DNA from: Lachnospiraceae bacterium
GTDB lineage: Bacteria; Bacillota; Clostridia; Lachnospirales; Lachnospiraceae
NCBI GenBank assembly: GCA_017469405.1
Contig: JAFUGL010000024.1
Span: forward strand, 1 to 61,318
Direction: 5' to 3'
DNA: 61,318 nt
Of the stretch, positions 25,966 through 35,002 are shown in pieces. Numbering within the stretch: the stretch's first letter is position 1; every line of letters begins with the position of its first letter. The notes beneath the pieces were generated by a model. The model did not search any database. It had not been told where the DNA came from and was given only the letters and a program-made list of their open reading frames with translations. Made by a program: the position numbers and the translations under genes.

Positions 25966-26916
25966 TTGAAAAAAGTCAGTATATGTGTGCCCTGCTATAA
26001 TGAAGAAGAGAATATTGAAAATATGTACAACAAGCTTAAATCAATTTTTGATGAGCTTGGAAAATATGATTATGAAATAATTTTTTCAGATAACTGTTCT
26101 ACAGACAGTTCATCAGATATTTTAAAAAGAATATCCGCTAAAGATAAACATGTAAAAGTTATTCTCAATATGAGAAACTATGGACCGGATCGTTCATGTC
26201 TTAATTGCCTTTTTCGTGCAACCGGAGATGCTATAATAAGTATGCCGTGTGATTTTCAGGAACCGCCGGATATGATACCTGTTTTTCTTGAAGAATGGGA
26301 AAAAGGAAATCTTGTTGTATGGGGACAAAAGCTTAAGAGTAAAGAGAACCCGATAAAATTCTTTTTTAGAAAAATATTTTATAAAATCATAAAGAGCTTT
26401 TCCGAGAACCCGCAGATAGAGAACACAACCGGATTTGGAGTAATGGACAGAACAGTTCTGGAATGCGTTAAAGAAACTGGTGAGACAAAAGAAGGATTAA
26501 GAAATTTGATTCCGGAATTGGGATTTGCAGTTAAGCTTATTCCTTATACCCAGCAAAAAAGACAGGCCGGAAAGTCAAGCTACAATATGATAAGATATCT
26601 TAATTTTTCAATAGATACGCTTATTACCACGTCAAAACTTCCGCTTAGACTTGCTACTATTTTGGGAAGTATAGTTTCTTTTTTCAGTATTGTGATATTT
26701 ATAGTTTATTTTATTTATAAGCTTGTACACTGGGATTCATTTGAGGTCGGTATGTTCCCTGTTATATGCGGAATCTTTCTGGTCGGCGCAATAGAAATTA
26801 TGTTTATTGGAATAATAGGAGAGTACATAGGCATATTGGTTGAAAGGTCAGAAAAAAGACCGTTGGTTCTGGAAAAAGAATTAATTAATTTTGAAAAAGA
26901 AGATGAAAATGATTAG
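25966..26916 (+). CDS. GtrB/DPM1-like polyprenyl-phosphate glycosyltransferase, GT2
   Basis: The 316-residue protein has a GT2 domain (KVSICVPCYNEEENI, EIIFSDNCSTDSS, the MPCDFQEPP metal motif) followed by two C-terminal membrane helices (about 230-255 and 265-290). This is the layout of GtrB and dolichyl/undecaprenyl-phosphate sugar transferases. Such enzymes charge the lipid carrier with a sugar that GT-C enzymes then use on the outside, and two GT-C genes flank this island. The TTG at 25966 is placed better relative to GGTGGTGA than the ATG 6 bases upstream. It converges with the flippase gene with only 2 bases between stops. Confidence 0.87.
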   Translation: MKKVSICVPCYNEEENIENMYNKLKSIFDELGKYDYEIIFSDNCSTDSSSDILKRISAKDKHVKVILNMRNYGPDRSCLNCLFRATGDAIISMPCDFQEPPDMIPVFLEEWEKGNLVVWGQKLKSKENPIKFFFRKIFYKIIKSFSENPQIENTTGFGVMDRTVLECVKETGETKEGLRNLIPELGFAVKLIPYTQQKRQAGKSSYNMIRYLNFSIDTLITTSKLPLRLATILGSIVSFFSIVIFIVYFIYKLVHWDSFEVGMFPVICGIFLVGAIEIMFIGIIGEYIGILVERSEKRPLVLEKELINFEKEDEND

Positions 26917-26918
26917 TT

Positions 26919-28175
26919 TTATTTTTGACTCTGCTTTATAAAATATATTGAAAAGATTATAAATAATACTGATGACAAAAACATTAATATCAAATACAGA
27001 TAAGAAGCTCCTCTCAAAGAGTAGCTTCTTACTATTTTGCTTGAAAAAATGAGAGCAATTAATGAAATAAAGGCATAAATATATACGGCTTTGTTTTGCT
27101 TTCTCATAATTGTTAATACTGTGTTGAATAATCCTGATAGTACCAGAAAACCTCCACCTAAAAGGAGAATTAATAAATCTGTTTTATATTTATTTAAATC
27201 TGTACTGTAAAGCATTGAAAGAAGCGGTATACCTGCTATATAAGCAGCTGATTCACATAATAATGTTATAATAGCGATAATCACAATCTGTTTAATGATT
27301 ATTGCTTTAAATCTATGCATATTTCTTTTGCTCCATTCTTTTGCGAGTGTATATATTACCGGATTGAAAATAAAGCCGTTAAGAAGTTCTATTATAAATA
27401 CCGGCATCACAATAAAACCGTAACATGCCTGAAGCTCATCATTTAATATGCTGTCGATGGCATATTTTGGAGCATTGTTAATATAAAATGATAAAAAGAC
27501 ACTTAAAAAAAGAGGAAAGCAGATTTTTAATAATAAAATAACATTTTTTAAAATTGGCTTTTTTTCTATTTTATATTCCCTATATGCTATTGAAGTCAGA
27601 TATATAAATATTATACTACTGGCTATAGTTGTAATTATCAGAGAAATTAATAAAGATTTTGATATAAATATAGATAATGAAAAGATGATTATCGAACAAA
27701 ACATACGTATCGATAATGCTTTTCCGGCGATATCGAGTCTGTTCTCCTGTTGGAAGAGACCGTGGTATACATCTTCAAATGAATCAATTGCTTTGTAGAC
27801 ACACATAATTAATACAGTTAAACTTTTGGTGACTGAATAGTCGTTTAGATTTGAAATAATTAATATGTATATCAAAGATACCGACACCATTGCTAAAGTG
27901 GTATAAAGTCGAGATAATTTATATTCACTAAATGAAAATTGAGAGTCGTAATCTGAAACCTGAAAATTCCTCATGCCATACTTGCCGATGTTAAGCATTA
28001 AAATAGAATTTGCATATGCAATTGTAAAAATACCTGCATCATTAAGATTTGTTACACGAGTGATTACGGCTAACATAATAACAGATTGAAATGCATTTAA
28101 GGTACTTCCGATTAAATTCCAAATATAGCTTTCGCGTTCAATATTTTCTGATTTTGTTAAAAAACTTTTAAACAT
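26919..28175 (-). CDS. Wzx-type oligosaccharide flippase
   Basis: The 418-residue protein is hydrophobic throughout, with about 12 membrane helices and short loops. The N-terminus (ESYIWNLIGSTLNAFQSVIMLAVITR) is characteristic of polysaccharide flippases of the MOP/Wzx superfamily. It would move undecaprenyl-linked oligosaccharides across the membrane. It is 8 bases downstream of the second GT-C gene, in the same minus-strand operon. No Wzy polymerase is recognisable. Confidence 0.85.
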   Translation of the reverse strand: MFKSFLTKSENIERESYIWNLIGSTLNAFQSVIMLAVITRVTNLNDAGIFTIAYANSILMLNIGKYGMRNFQVSDYDSQFSFSEYKLSRLYTTLAMVSVSLIYILIISNLNDYSVTKSLTVLIMCVYKAIDSFEDVYHGLFQQENRLDIAGKALSIRMFCSIIIFSLSIFISKSLLISLIITTIASSIIFIYLTSIAYREYKIEKKPILKNVILLLKICFPLFLSVFLSFYINNAPKYAIDSILNDELQACYGFIVMPVFIIELLNGFIFNPVIYTLAKEWSKRNMHRFKAIIIKQIVIIAIITLLCESAAYIAGIPLLSMLYSTDLNKYKTDLLILLLGGGFLVLSGLFNTVLTIMRKQNKAVYIYAFISLIALIFSSKIVRSYSLRGASYLYLILMFLSSVLFIIFSIYFIKQSQK

Positions 28176-28183
28176 TTTTGCTC

Positions 28184-29962
28184 CTAATTTAATCGATATA
28201 TTTCAAAGACTCTTTCGAAAAGAACATCTTCACCAACTAATTCAAGTTTGGTTGATATAGGCAGATTTTCATAATATTTTAAAATCTCATCTTTATTTGT
28301 ATGAAAACCGAATGTTTCTGCTGACGTGTTGCCTTCTACCTCTATTCCGTTTACAGTATCTAAGCTTTCGGTATCGGAAAAACCCGAAGTATCAACTATT
28401 AGATAAAGCGGGTTTTGAATATCAGGATTATCGGTGTAGTTATCCTGTTTGTAACTTTGATATATGGTAGCATAAAATGAATTGGTATTGTATAATTCAT
28501 TTGTTGCACAGGTTAGCATCCATATATCTTTAAAAACAATAATGCAGTTGGCATTTGTTTCAATTTTGTTGAAGGTAATTCCACTCTCATTATGTCTGAA
28601 CGAAAAGAAGTCGCTTGAATATACATAAGTTAATGAAACAGATAATATGCTTATTATGGCAAATATTATATTATTGACTTTTCTTTTTGATGTGAATATC
28701 TTTACAAAATAGTAGATTAACAGCACAAAGACAATCGCATAGAGAGGATATATAAGGAAGATATATCTTCTTGAGTATATTCCCATTCTTGGTATGGAAG
28801 TATGGGCTGCATCTATAAAAATGAAAAAATTGATGCTAAACAGTAAAACAATCAAAACATAAGGAAATTTTCTTCTTGAAAGCCATAATGATTTAATTCT
28901 TTCTTTTGATTTATGGATGAAATTTTTAAACCAGCTTTCGTTTCGCATAATAAAAACAAAAGGTATAGCTATAAATGTAACTATGATTATTCCGACCAAA
29001 ACATAATATTTTGTCATTGTATAAAGAGCTGAATTGTGCAATCCGGAGATATCCTTAGTTAGAAAAGACCAGTATATTTTAAACTGCCATCCGGTAGGAT
29101 ACTTCTTGGTTTCCAGGAAGTTTGAATTATCAAACATGTGCGAGACTGCTGATGGAAATAAAAGGATTGCCATACCTACCGAAGCGGCACATGAAAGACC
29201 GTATTTAAACAGCAATTTAATATTCTTGCTGAACAGATAGTATAATGAAAACATAAAAACTATGATAAAAGCAATCGAAAAGAAGAGATGGATTGTCAAA
29301 GAACCCATCAGGCATGATAAAAATGCCAATAAAATATATTTATTCTGCTTTCCCTGCTCCTTTGAGTTTTTATATGTCATATAAGAATAATACATAAACA
29401 TCATTACAAAAGCTACGCCTAAGCCGTATATTCTTAAAAATGATGATATATTAATTATACCGATACCAAAACCGTATATAAATACCCCGGCCAATGCGGT
29501 AAACTGACTTTTGGTTTCTTCATACAGCAGTTTATACAAATAAATCTGAGTAATGATAAATGCTGCCATATTAATAATGAAACAAAACCACTTTGACCAC
29601 TTATTTAAAAAGAATGAACAAATTAAATGAAGCAGCATGTTTTGAAGCGGAGGATTTAGATCGTGTGAAGTATTTTTATAGATACTGTAATAATCAAATA
29701 TCTCACTTTTATCCACACTTATGTATTTCAGCAGGACTTTGGAATCGACCCATTTTAGATAATTGTCTGCAGTTTCGTTATCTGTTGTATAAACGTGCAT
29801 GCGGTCTGAACTGTTAGCAAAGCCGTAATTCCATAATTCGTCGGAATGATATCCCTGTTTTCGTATTCCGAAGAAAACTGATATATAAATAACCTGAACT
29901 GATATAAGAATGAATAGTATAAGTTTTTTGCTTTGAAATTTGCTTTGTTTTTTTGACTCCAT
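28184..29962 (-). CDS. GT-C fold membrane glycosyltransferase (paralogue B)
   Basis: The 592-residue polytopic protein is a paralogue of 8320-10065. Both share the external-loop motif YHSDELWNYGFANS, the NPPLQNMLLHLICSFF segment, SRRYIFLIYPL near the end of the membrane region, a TCATNELYNT motif, and a soluble C-terminal domain ending in an EIYRL-type strand. As a GT-C enzyme it would use a polyprenyl-phosphate sugar, possibly made by the GtrB-like protein encoded 1.3 kb away. Why the island has two copies at opposite ends is unknown; different donors are the simplest idea. Confidence 0.65.
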   Translation of the reverse strand: MESKKQSKFQSKKLILFILISVQVIYISVFFGIRKQGYHSDELWNYGFANSSDRMHVYTTDNETADNYLKWVDSKVLLKYISVDKSEIFDYYSIYKNTSHDLNPPLQNMLLHLICSFFLNKWSKWFCFIINMAAFIITQIYLYKLLYEETKSQFTALAGVFIYGFGIGIINISSFLRIYGLGVAFVMMFMYYSYMTYKNSKEQGKQNKYILLAFLSCLMGSLTIHLFFSIAFIIVFMFSLYYLFSKNIKLLFKYGLSCAASVGMAILLFPSAVSHMFDNSNFLETKKYPTGWQFKIYWSFLTKDISGLHNSALYTMTKYYVLVGIIIVTFIAIPFVFIMRNESWFKNFIHKSKERIKSLWLSRRKFPYVLIVLLFSINFFIFIDAAHTSIPRMGIYSRRYIFLIYPLYAIVFVLLIYYFVKIFTSKRKVNNIIFAIISILSVSLTYVYSSDFFSFRHNESGITFNKIETNANCIIVFKDIWMLTCATNELYNTNSFYATIYQSYKQDNYTDNPDIQNPLYLIVDTSGFSDTESLDTVNGIEVEGNTSAETFGFHTNKDEILKYYENLPISTKLELVGEDVLFERVFEIYRLN

Positions 29963-30085
29963 AAAAATAGCTCCCTGATTTGATTAAATCGTTTTAAATT
30001 GAATATATTATACTTTAATTTTTTGAATAATACAATAAAACATGTTAAATCAGATATATTTGAAATTAAATAGTAAATTTTTTCT

Positions 30086-30113
30086 TTGCATTTATAATCT
30101 TGTGTGGTATAAT
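30086..30113 (+). promoter_or_regulatory. Putative promoter of the type IV pilus locus
   Basis: TTGCAT at 30086-30091 and TATAAT at 30108-30113 have a 16-base spacer, and TG at 30105-30106 makes an extended -10. The pilB start is 40 bases downstream. Confidence 0.7.
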
Positions 30114-30153
30114 ATCATTTAGCTAACTATACTAATATGAGAGGGGTCTTGTA

Positions 30154-31872
30154 ATGCGTTTAAGTAGTGGTAGAAAAAAGATACGTATAGGTGACTTGCT
30201 TGTTGAAGCCGGAGCTATTACAGCGGAAGAGCTTGAAGAGGCGATTGCCTATCAGAAAGAAAATGGGGGCAAACTTGGTACTGTTCTTGTAAATCAGGGT
30301 TTCATAAGTCAGGAACTTCTTATTACAGTACTTACAACTCAGATGGGTATAGACTTCATAGAGCTTAAAGCATGTAAGCTGGATGATGATATACTCAAGC
30401 TGGTTCCGGAAAATCTTGTTAACAAATATAAAGCTATTCCAATCGGTTATGATGAAAATAATCCTAATATTTTAAAGGTCGCAATGGTTGATCCTATGGA
30501 TCTTAACGCTATAGATGATATCGGTATAGCAACCAATACCCAGGTAGAACCTATGCTTGCCATGGAAGATGACATGAATGAAACCATAGGTAAGTACTTT
30601 GGTAATGCACAGGCTATGGAGGCTGCGGAGCAGTATCGTAAGGAACGTGAATCGGATTTGCTCTCAGAAGCCGAAGAAGAAGCGTTAAATGAGGATATCG
30701 AGAATTCACCTATCGTTCTTTTGGTTAAACAGATTATAGAGGGTGGAGTCAGACAGAGAGCATCTGATATACATATTGAACCGCTTGAATCAAGTGTTCG
30801 TGTCAGATACCGTATAGATGGTGCGTTAAAACAGGTTATGTCATATGATTATTCGCTTCTTTCAGCAATTAGTGCCCGTATCAAAATCATAGGTGGTATG
30901 GATATCGCAGAAAAGAGAAAACCTCAGGATGGTCGTATTACCATTATGGTAGACAGAAGGGAGTTTGATGTCCGTGTTTCCATTCTTCCGACTGTATATG
31001 GAGAAAAGACAGTTATGAGACTTACTTCCAAGGACGGTCTTACAAAACCTAAGAGCGCACTTGGATTTGGACCTCAGGAACTTAAGGTATTCGATGGTAT
31101 ACTGAGTAACCCGCATGGAATCATTCTTGTTACCGGACCTACAGGTTCCGGAAAATCAACTACACTTTATACATCTTTAAGTGAGCTTAATACTGAGGAT
31201 GTTAATATAATAACAGTAGAAGACCCTGTCGAGGCAAATATAGACGGTATAAATCAGGTTCAGGTTAATGTTAAAGCGGAACTTACATTTGCAGCTGCAC
31301 TTCGTTCTATCCTCCGTCAGGACCCGGATATTATAATGATAGGAGAGATCCGTGATGGTGAGACTGCACAGATTGCCGTACAGGCGGCTATCACGGGACA
31401 CTTGGTTGTATCTACACTCCATACTAACTCTGCTGCATCTACGGTTACGCGTATCATAGATATGGGAATTGAACCTTATGTTGCCGGCGACGCGCTGGTT
31501 GGTGTTATTGCACAGAGACTTGTCAGAAGACTTTGCAATTCCTGCAAGCAGCCGAGACTTGCCGAAGATGATGAAAAGATTATTCTTGGTGTAGAACCTG
31601 ACGATGATACTGTAGTTTATGAACCGGTTGGATGTCCTCTTTGCGGTGATACCGGATACTCCGGACGTATTGGTGTATACGAGATGATGCCTGTTTCAAA
31701 GGAACTTCAGGCGGTTATCGCCAGAGGTTCAACAGCTGATGTAATAGAAAAGCAGGCTCTTTCAGAGGGTATGCTTACACTTAAGATGGGTGCTGCTAAG
31801 CACGTGCTTTCAGGAATTACTTCATTAGCGGAGATGAAGAAGATTACTTATGAGACCGGTGATGAGTACTAA
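30154..31872 (+). CDS. pilB: Type IV pilus extension ATPase PilB
   Basis: The 572-residue protein has an MshEN-type N-terminal domain (IGDLLVEAGAITAEELEEA), then the secretion-ATPase core. The core shows DIHIEP, the Walker A motif GPTGSGKST at about 328-336, the Asp box (ITVEDPVE), Walker B (DPDIIMIGEIRD) and the His box (GHLVVSTLHTN). The C-terminal part carries a zinc-binding tetracysteine set (CNSC and CPLC), as in PilB/GspE. It powers pilin polymerisation at the inner face of the membrane. It heads a locus of twelve co-directional pilus genes ending at 49707. Confidence 0.95.
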   Translation: MRLSSGRKKIRIGDLLVEAGAITAEELEEAIAYQKENGGKLGTVLVNQGFISQELLITVLTTQMGIDFIELKACKLDDDILKLVPENLVNKYKAIPIGYDENNPNILKVAMVDPMDLNAIDDIGIATNTQVEPMLAMEDDMNETIGKYFGNAQAMEAAEQYRKERESDLLSEAEEEALNEDIENSPIVLLVKQIIEGGVRQRASDIHIEPLESSVRVRYRIDGALKQVMSYDYSLLSAISARIKIIGGMDIAEKRKPQDGRITIMVDRREFDVRVSILPTVYGEKTVMRLTSKDGLTKPKSALGFGPQELKVFDGILSNPHGIILVTGPTGSGKSTTLYTSLSELNTEDVNIITVEDPVEANIDGINQVQVNVKAELTFAAALRSILRQDPDIIMIGEIRDGETAQIAVQAAITGHLVVSTLHTNSAASTVTRIIDMGIEPYVAGDALVGVIAQRLVRRLCNSCKQPRLAEDDEKIILGVEPDDDTVVYEPVGCPLCGDTGYSGRIGVYEMMPVSKELQAVIARGSTADVIEKQALSEGMLTLKMGAAKHVLSGITSLAEMKKITYETGDEY

Positions 31873-31899
31873 AATATTTAAATAAAAGGAGACTATATA

Positions 31900-32952
31900 A
31901 TGTTAGATATGAAGGAACTGCTTGCATTTGCAGTAGAACAAAATGCATCCGACGTACACTTGGCTTGTGGCATACCACCGAAGCTTCGTATAAATGGTAA
32001 ACTTACCGAAGTTGAGGTGCCGCCTCTTACACCTGCTGATGCAGCTGAGGCGATTGGATCCACAATGCATGAGAGACATAAGGCTATACTTAAAGAAAGA
32101 GGAGAGGTCGACTTCTCATTTGCAGCAGCAGAAACCGGACGTTTTCGTGTAAACGTTTTTATGGACAGAGGAAATATGGCGGCTGCATACAGAAAGGTTG
32201 ATACTCAGATTCCAAGACCGGATATGCTTGGTATACCTGATTCGGTTGTACAATTATATAAGAAGAAAAGAGGACTTGTACTTGTAACGGGACCTACAGG
32301 TTCAGGTAAGTCAACAACACTTGCTTCTATTATTAATAAGGCGAATGAAAATCTTACCGATCACATCATTACACTTGAGGATCCTATAGAGTATGTACAT
32401 AAACATAAAAAGTCGGTTGTAAATCAGCGTGAGATAGGAATGGATACGCTTAGTTATGCAAATGCCTTAAGAGCTGCTCTTCGTGAGGATCCTGATATAA
32501 TCCTCGTAGGAGAGATGCGTGACCTTGAGACTATATCAACTGCCATAACCGCAGCTGAAACCGGTCACTTGGTTTTCTCGACACTTCATACAATCGGTGC
32601 TGCTTCGACTATCGACCGTATCGTCGATGTATTCCCACCTCATCAGCAGCAGCAGACAAGAATTCAGCTTTCTATGGTTCTTGAAGGCGTTATCTCTCAG
32701 TCGCTTATACCAACTGCTGATGGTAACGGACGAGTAGCTGCTTTCGAGGTTATGCTTGCTAATCCTGCTATCCGAAGCCTTATAAGAGAAGCAAAGACTC
32801 ACCAGATACAGTCAACTATTCAGACAAGCAGACAGTCGGGCATGGTAACCATGGATGATTTCATAATGGAATTATACATAGGTGGCGTAATTACTAGAGA
32901 TAATGCACTGATTTATGCACAGGATCAGGTTGCAATGAAGAAACAAATGTAG
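31900..32952 (+). CDS. pilT: Type IV pilus retraction ATPase PilT
   Basis: The 350-residue protein has no MshEN domain and shows the PilT pattern: ASDVHLACGIPP at the N-terminus, Walker A GPTGSGKST at about 131, LEDPIEYVHKHK, Walker B DPDIILVGEMRD, and the GHLVFSTLHT His box. The C-terminal AIRSLIREAKTHQI is the conserved retraction motif region of PilT (AIRNLIRE). Its presence argues for a dynamic, retractable pilus rather than a static secretion pseudopilus. Confidence 0.95.
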   Translation: MLDMKELLAFAVEQNASDVHLACGIPPKLRINGKLTEVEVPPLTPADAAEAIGSTMHERHKAILKERGEVDFSFAAAETGRFRVNVFMDRGNMAAAYRKVDTQIPRPDMLGIPDSVVQLYKKKRGLVLVTGPTGSGKSTTLASIINKANENLTDHIITLEDPIEYVHKHKKSVVNQREIGMDTLSYANALRAALREDPDIILVGEMRDLETISTAITAAETGHLVFSTLHTIGAASTIDRIVDVFPPHQQQQTRIQLSMVLEGVISQSLIPTADGNGRVAAFEVMLANPAIRSLIREAKTHQIQSTIQTSRQSGMVTMDDFIMELYIGGVITRDNALIYAQDQVAMKKQM

Positions 32953-32998
32953 TTTTTTGTGCAATATTAACAAAAAAACAAAAAATTATTCAATATTA

Positions 32999-33027
32999 TT
33001 GAAAAAGTAGACATAATATTATATACT
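32999..33027 (+). promoter_or_regulatory. Putative internal promoter before pilC
   Basis: TTGAAA at 32999-33004 and TATACT at 33022-33027 are separated by 17 bases in the 139-base gap between pilT and pilC. This could give the platform protein and major pilin extra transcription. Confidence 0.55.
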
Positions 33028-33091
33028 ACATTTAGATACATATTGTTAATAATTTATTCATAATTTATAACAAAGGGTCGGAGGAGTAAGA

Positions 33092-34294
33092 ATGGCACAG
33101 TATATATGCAAGGTCATGGATCAAAACGGCAAGAGCAAAAGCCTGACCGTTGAAGCTGCTGGCGAAGATAAGGCCAGAGAGAAACTAAAGTCCGAAGGAT
33201 ATATGATACAGGACGTTAAGGAAAAAGGTGCTAAAGGCGCTAAGAAAGGAAAAAAAGTTAAGGATAAAGATTTAGCTGTATTTTGTAAGCAGTTTGTATC
33301 AGTTCTTAATGCCGGTGTTACTGTTATCACAGCTCTTGATATGATGGCAGAGCAGATGGACAATAAAACTCTTCAGCAAGGCTTAAGAGATGCTCAGGCT
33401 TATGTTCAAAAGGGTGGAACGCTTGCAGATGCATTTAAACTTAATCCGAAGATATTCCCACCTATACTTGTTAATATGACTGCAGCAGGTGAGATGTCAG
33501 GTAATCTTGAGACTGCGTTTGAAAGACTTACGACGCACTTCGAAAAGAACAATAAATTAAAGTCAAAGATAAAGGGTGCTATGACATATCCTATAATCAT
33601 ACTTATAGTAGTTTTGGCGGTAGTAGTAGTCCTTCTTTGTACGGTTATACCACAGTTTGCAGATATGTTTGCCGACATGGGCGCAGAACTTCCGGCAGCG
33701 ACACAGATGTTGGTTAACTTGAGTCAATTTATGATACATAAGTGGTACATTGTTATATTGATAGTAGTTGCAATTATTGCTGCATTTAAGCTCTTTGGCA
33801 AGACAGAAGTTGGTTCAACAGTATATGCAAATATAGCTATTAAGGCTCCGCTTTTTGGTAATCTTACCATTAAGTCTGCAGCAGCAAGCTTTTCAAGAAC
33901 ACTTAGTACTCTTATGGCATCAGGTATACCTCTTCTTGATGCAATTGAGCAGGTTGCTAAGATGCAGAACAATAAGATCATAAGAGAAGGCCTTATGGAT
34001 GCAAAAGTTCAGGTTGCTAAAGGTTTACCACTTTCCAAGCCGATAAGAGATATGGAACTTTTCCCACCTATGCTTCCGCAGATGATTAAGATAGGTGAAG
34101 AGACCGGTAATATTGAAGACATGATGGATAAAGTTGCAGATTATTATGAAATGGAAGTTGAAAATGCAACTGATGCTCTTACAGCTGCTATGGAGCCGAT
34201 GGTTATCGTCCTTATGGCTGTTGTAGTTGGTGGTATAGTAATTGCGATTTACTCACCTATGCTTGGTATGTACGACGCAATTGATAATTATTAA
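33092..34294 (+). CDS. pilC: Type IV pilus inner-membrane platform protein PilC
   Basis: The 400-residue GspF/PilC-family protein begins with a short domain (YICKVMDQNGK). Two homologous cytoplasmic T2SSF domains follow, each ending in membrane helices (first at about 165-190 with TYPIIILIVVLAVVVV; second near the C-terminus with MEPMVIVLMAVVVGG). The GEMSGNLE and GEETGNIEDM motifs are the paired conserved turns of the two domains. It connects the ATPases to the growing pilus. Confidence 0.93.
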   Translation: MAQYICKVMDQNGKSKSLTVEAAGEDKAREKLKSEGYMIQDVKEKGAKGAKKGKKVKDKDLAVFCKQFVSVLNAGVTVITALDMMAEQMDNKTLQQGLRDAQAYVQKGGTLADAFKLNPKIFPPILVNMTAAGEMSGNLETAFERLTTHFEKNNKLKSKIKGAMTYPIIILIVVLAVVVVLLCTVIPQFADMFADMGAELPAATQMLVNLSQFMIHKWYIVILIVVAIIAAFKLFGKTEVGSTVYANIAIKAPLFGNLTIKSAAASFSRTLSTLMASGIPLLDAIEQVAKMQNNKIIREGLMDAKVQVAKGLPLSKPIRDMELFPPMLPQMIKIGEETGNIEDMMDKVADYYEMEVENATDALTAAMEPMVIVLMAVVVGGIVIAIYSPMLGMYDAIDNY

Positions 34295-34325
34295 AACGGA
34301 TATTCATCGTCAGGCGAGGATGGCG

Positions 34326-34339
34326 ATATGATATCATAT
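34326..34339. promoter_or_regulatory. Perfect 14-base palindrome upstream of the pilin gene
   Basis: ATATGATATCATAT is a perfect inverted repeat ending 40 bases before the pilin ATG. It may be an operator or an mRNA stem; no regulator is identified. Such AT-rich palindromes can also occur by chance. Confidence 0.35.
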
Positions 34340-34379
34340 ATAATTTAAAAAAATTTAAAAAAGAAAAGGAGAATGATTT

Positions 34380-34895
34380 ATGAAGAAGATGAACAACAAA
34401 GGTTTCTCATTGGTTGAGCTTATCATCGTTATAGCTATCATGGCTATACTTGCTGGTGCTATAGCTCCTGCACTTATCAGATACATTGATAAGTCAAGAA
34501 AGTCTAACGACGTTTCTAGTGGTAAGACTATTAAGACAGCAGTTGAGACTGCTATGGGTACTGAGGATGCTTACGAGCAGCTTACTGCAGCTGGTACTGG
34601 TTCAGTATTAACTATTAAGCCAGGTGAGACAAGTGCTTCAAACGGTGTTACACTTACTACTGGTGGTTCAGGCGTTACTGCAGATACTAGAGATGAGATC
34701 TTCCAGAACATTGGTGAGAAGACTCCAAAGATTAAGTATAAGAAGAACAACGCAACTAACTTCTATGTACTTGTATCTGGTAAGGGTACTATAAGTGTAT
34801 GGATCGGTTCAGGCGCTCCTGGAATCTCACAGACAGGTACTAAGGGAACAAACTGCTGGCAGTTAGCTCCAGAGCTTGACAAAGAGTATCAGTAA
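34380..34895 (+). CDS. pilA: Type IV major pilin (PilA)
   Basis: The 171-residue prepilin has a short basic leader, MKKMNNKG, cleaved before Phe9. The N-methylation helix FSLVELIIVIAIMAIL has the canonical Glu at mature position 5, and a second half helix ends IRYIDKSRKS. The globular domain is rich in Thr, Gly and Ser, with a single Cys near the C-terminus, so the usual disulfide loop is absent. Codon use leans on AAG, AAC, GGT and ACT more than neighbouring genes, as expected for very high expression. Its position between PilC and PilD, with a hairpin behind it, supports the major-pilin call. Confidence 0.9.
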   Translation: MKKMNNKGFSLVELIIVIAIMAILAGAIAPALIRYIDKSRKSNDVSSGKTIKTAVETAMGTEDAYEQLTAAGTGSVLTIKPGETSASNGVTLTTGGSGVTADTRDEIFQNIGEKTPKIKYKKNNATNFYVLVSGKGTISVWIGSGAPGISQTGTKGTNCWQLAPELDKEYQ

Positions 34896-34911
34896 GATTT
34901 AAATCATTATT

Positions 34912-34952
34912 CAGCTATAATTCCACCTGATTCGCCAGGTGGAATTTAGCTG
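34912..34952 (+). terminator. Strong hairpin after the major pilin gene
   Basis: CAGCTATAATTCCACCTG pairs with CAGGTGGAATTTAGCTG around a short loop. The T-run after the stem is weak, so it may act as a partial terminator or as a 3' stabilising stem that lets pilin mRNA outnumber downstream mRNA. Confidence 0.65.
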
Positions 34953-35002
34953 TATAATAATACTTATATAAGCGAGGCTTACGTTGAAAGGATAAACTGA
35001 AT

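Noticed and set aside
8320-29962. Flagellin glycosylation island
   Set aside because: NeuB-type genes are often found near flagellin genes, but no flagellar gene occurs in this window. Pilus glycosylation is equally possible and equally unproven.
30154-34895. Type II secretion system or competence pseudopilus instead of type IV pili
   Set aside because: A retraction ATPase PilT, PilM/N/O-type proteins and a dedicated peptidase are present, and no secretin is expected in a Gram-positive. A retractable type IV pilus fits better than a comG-type apparatus.
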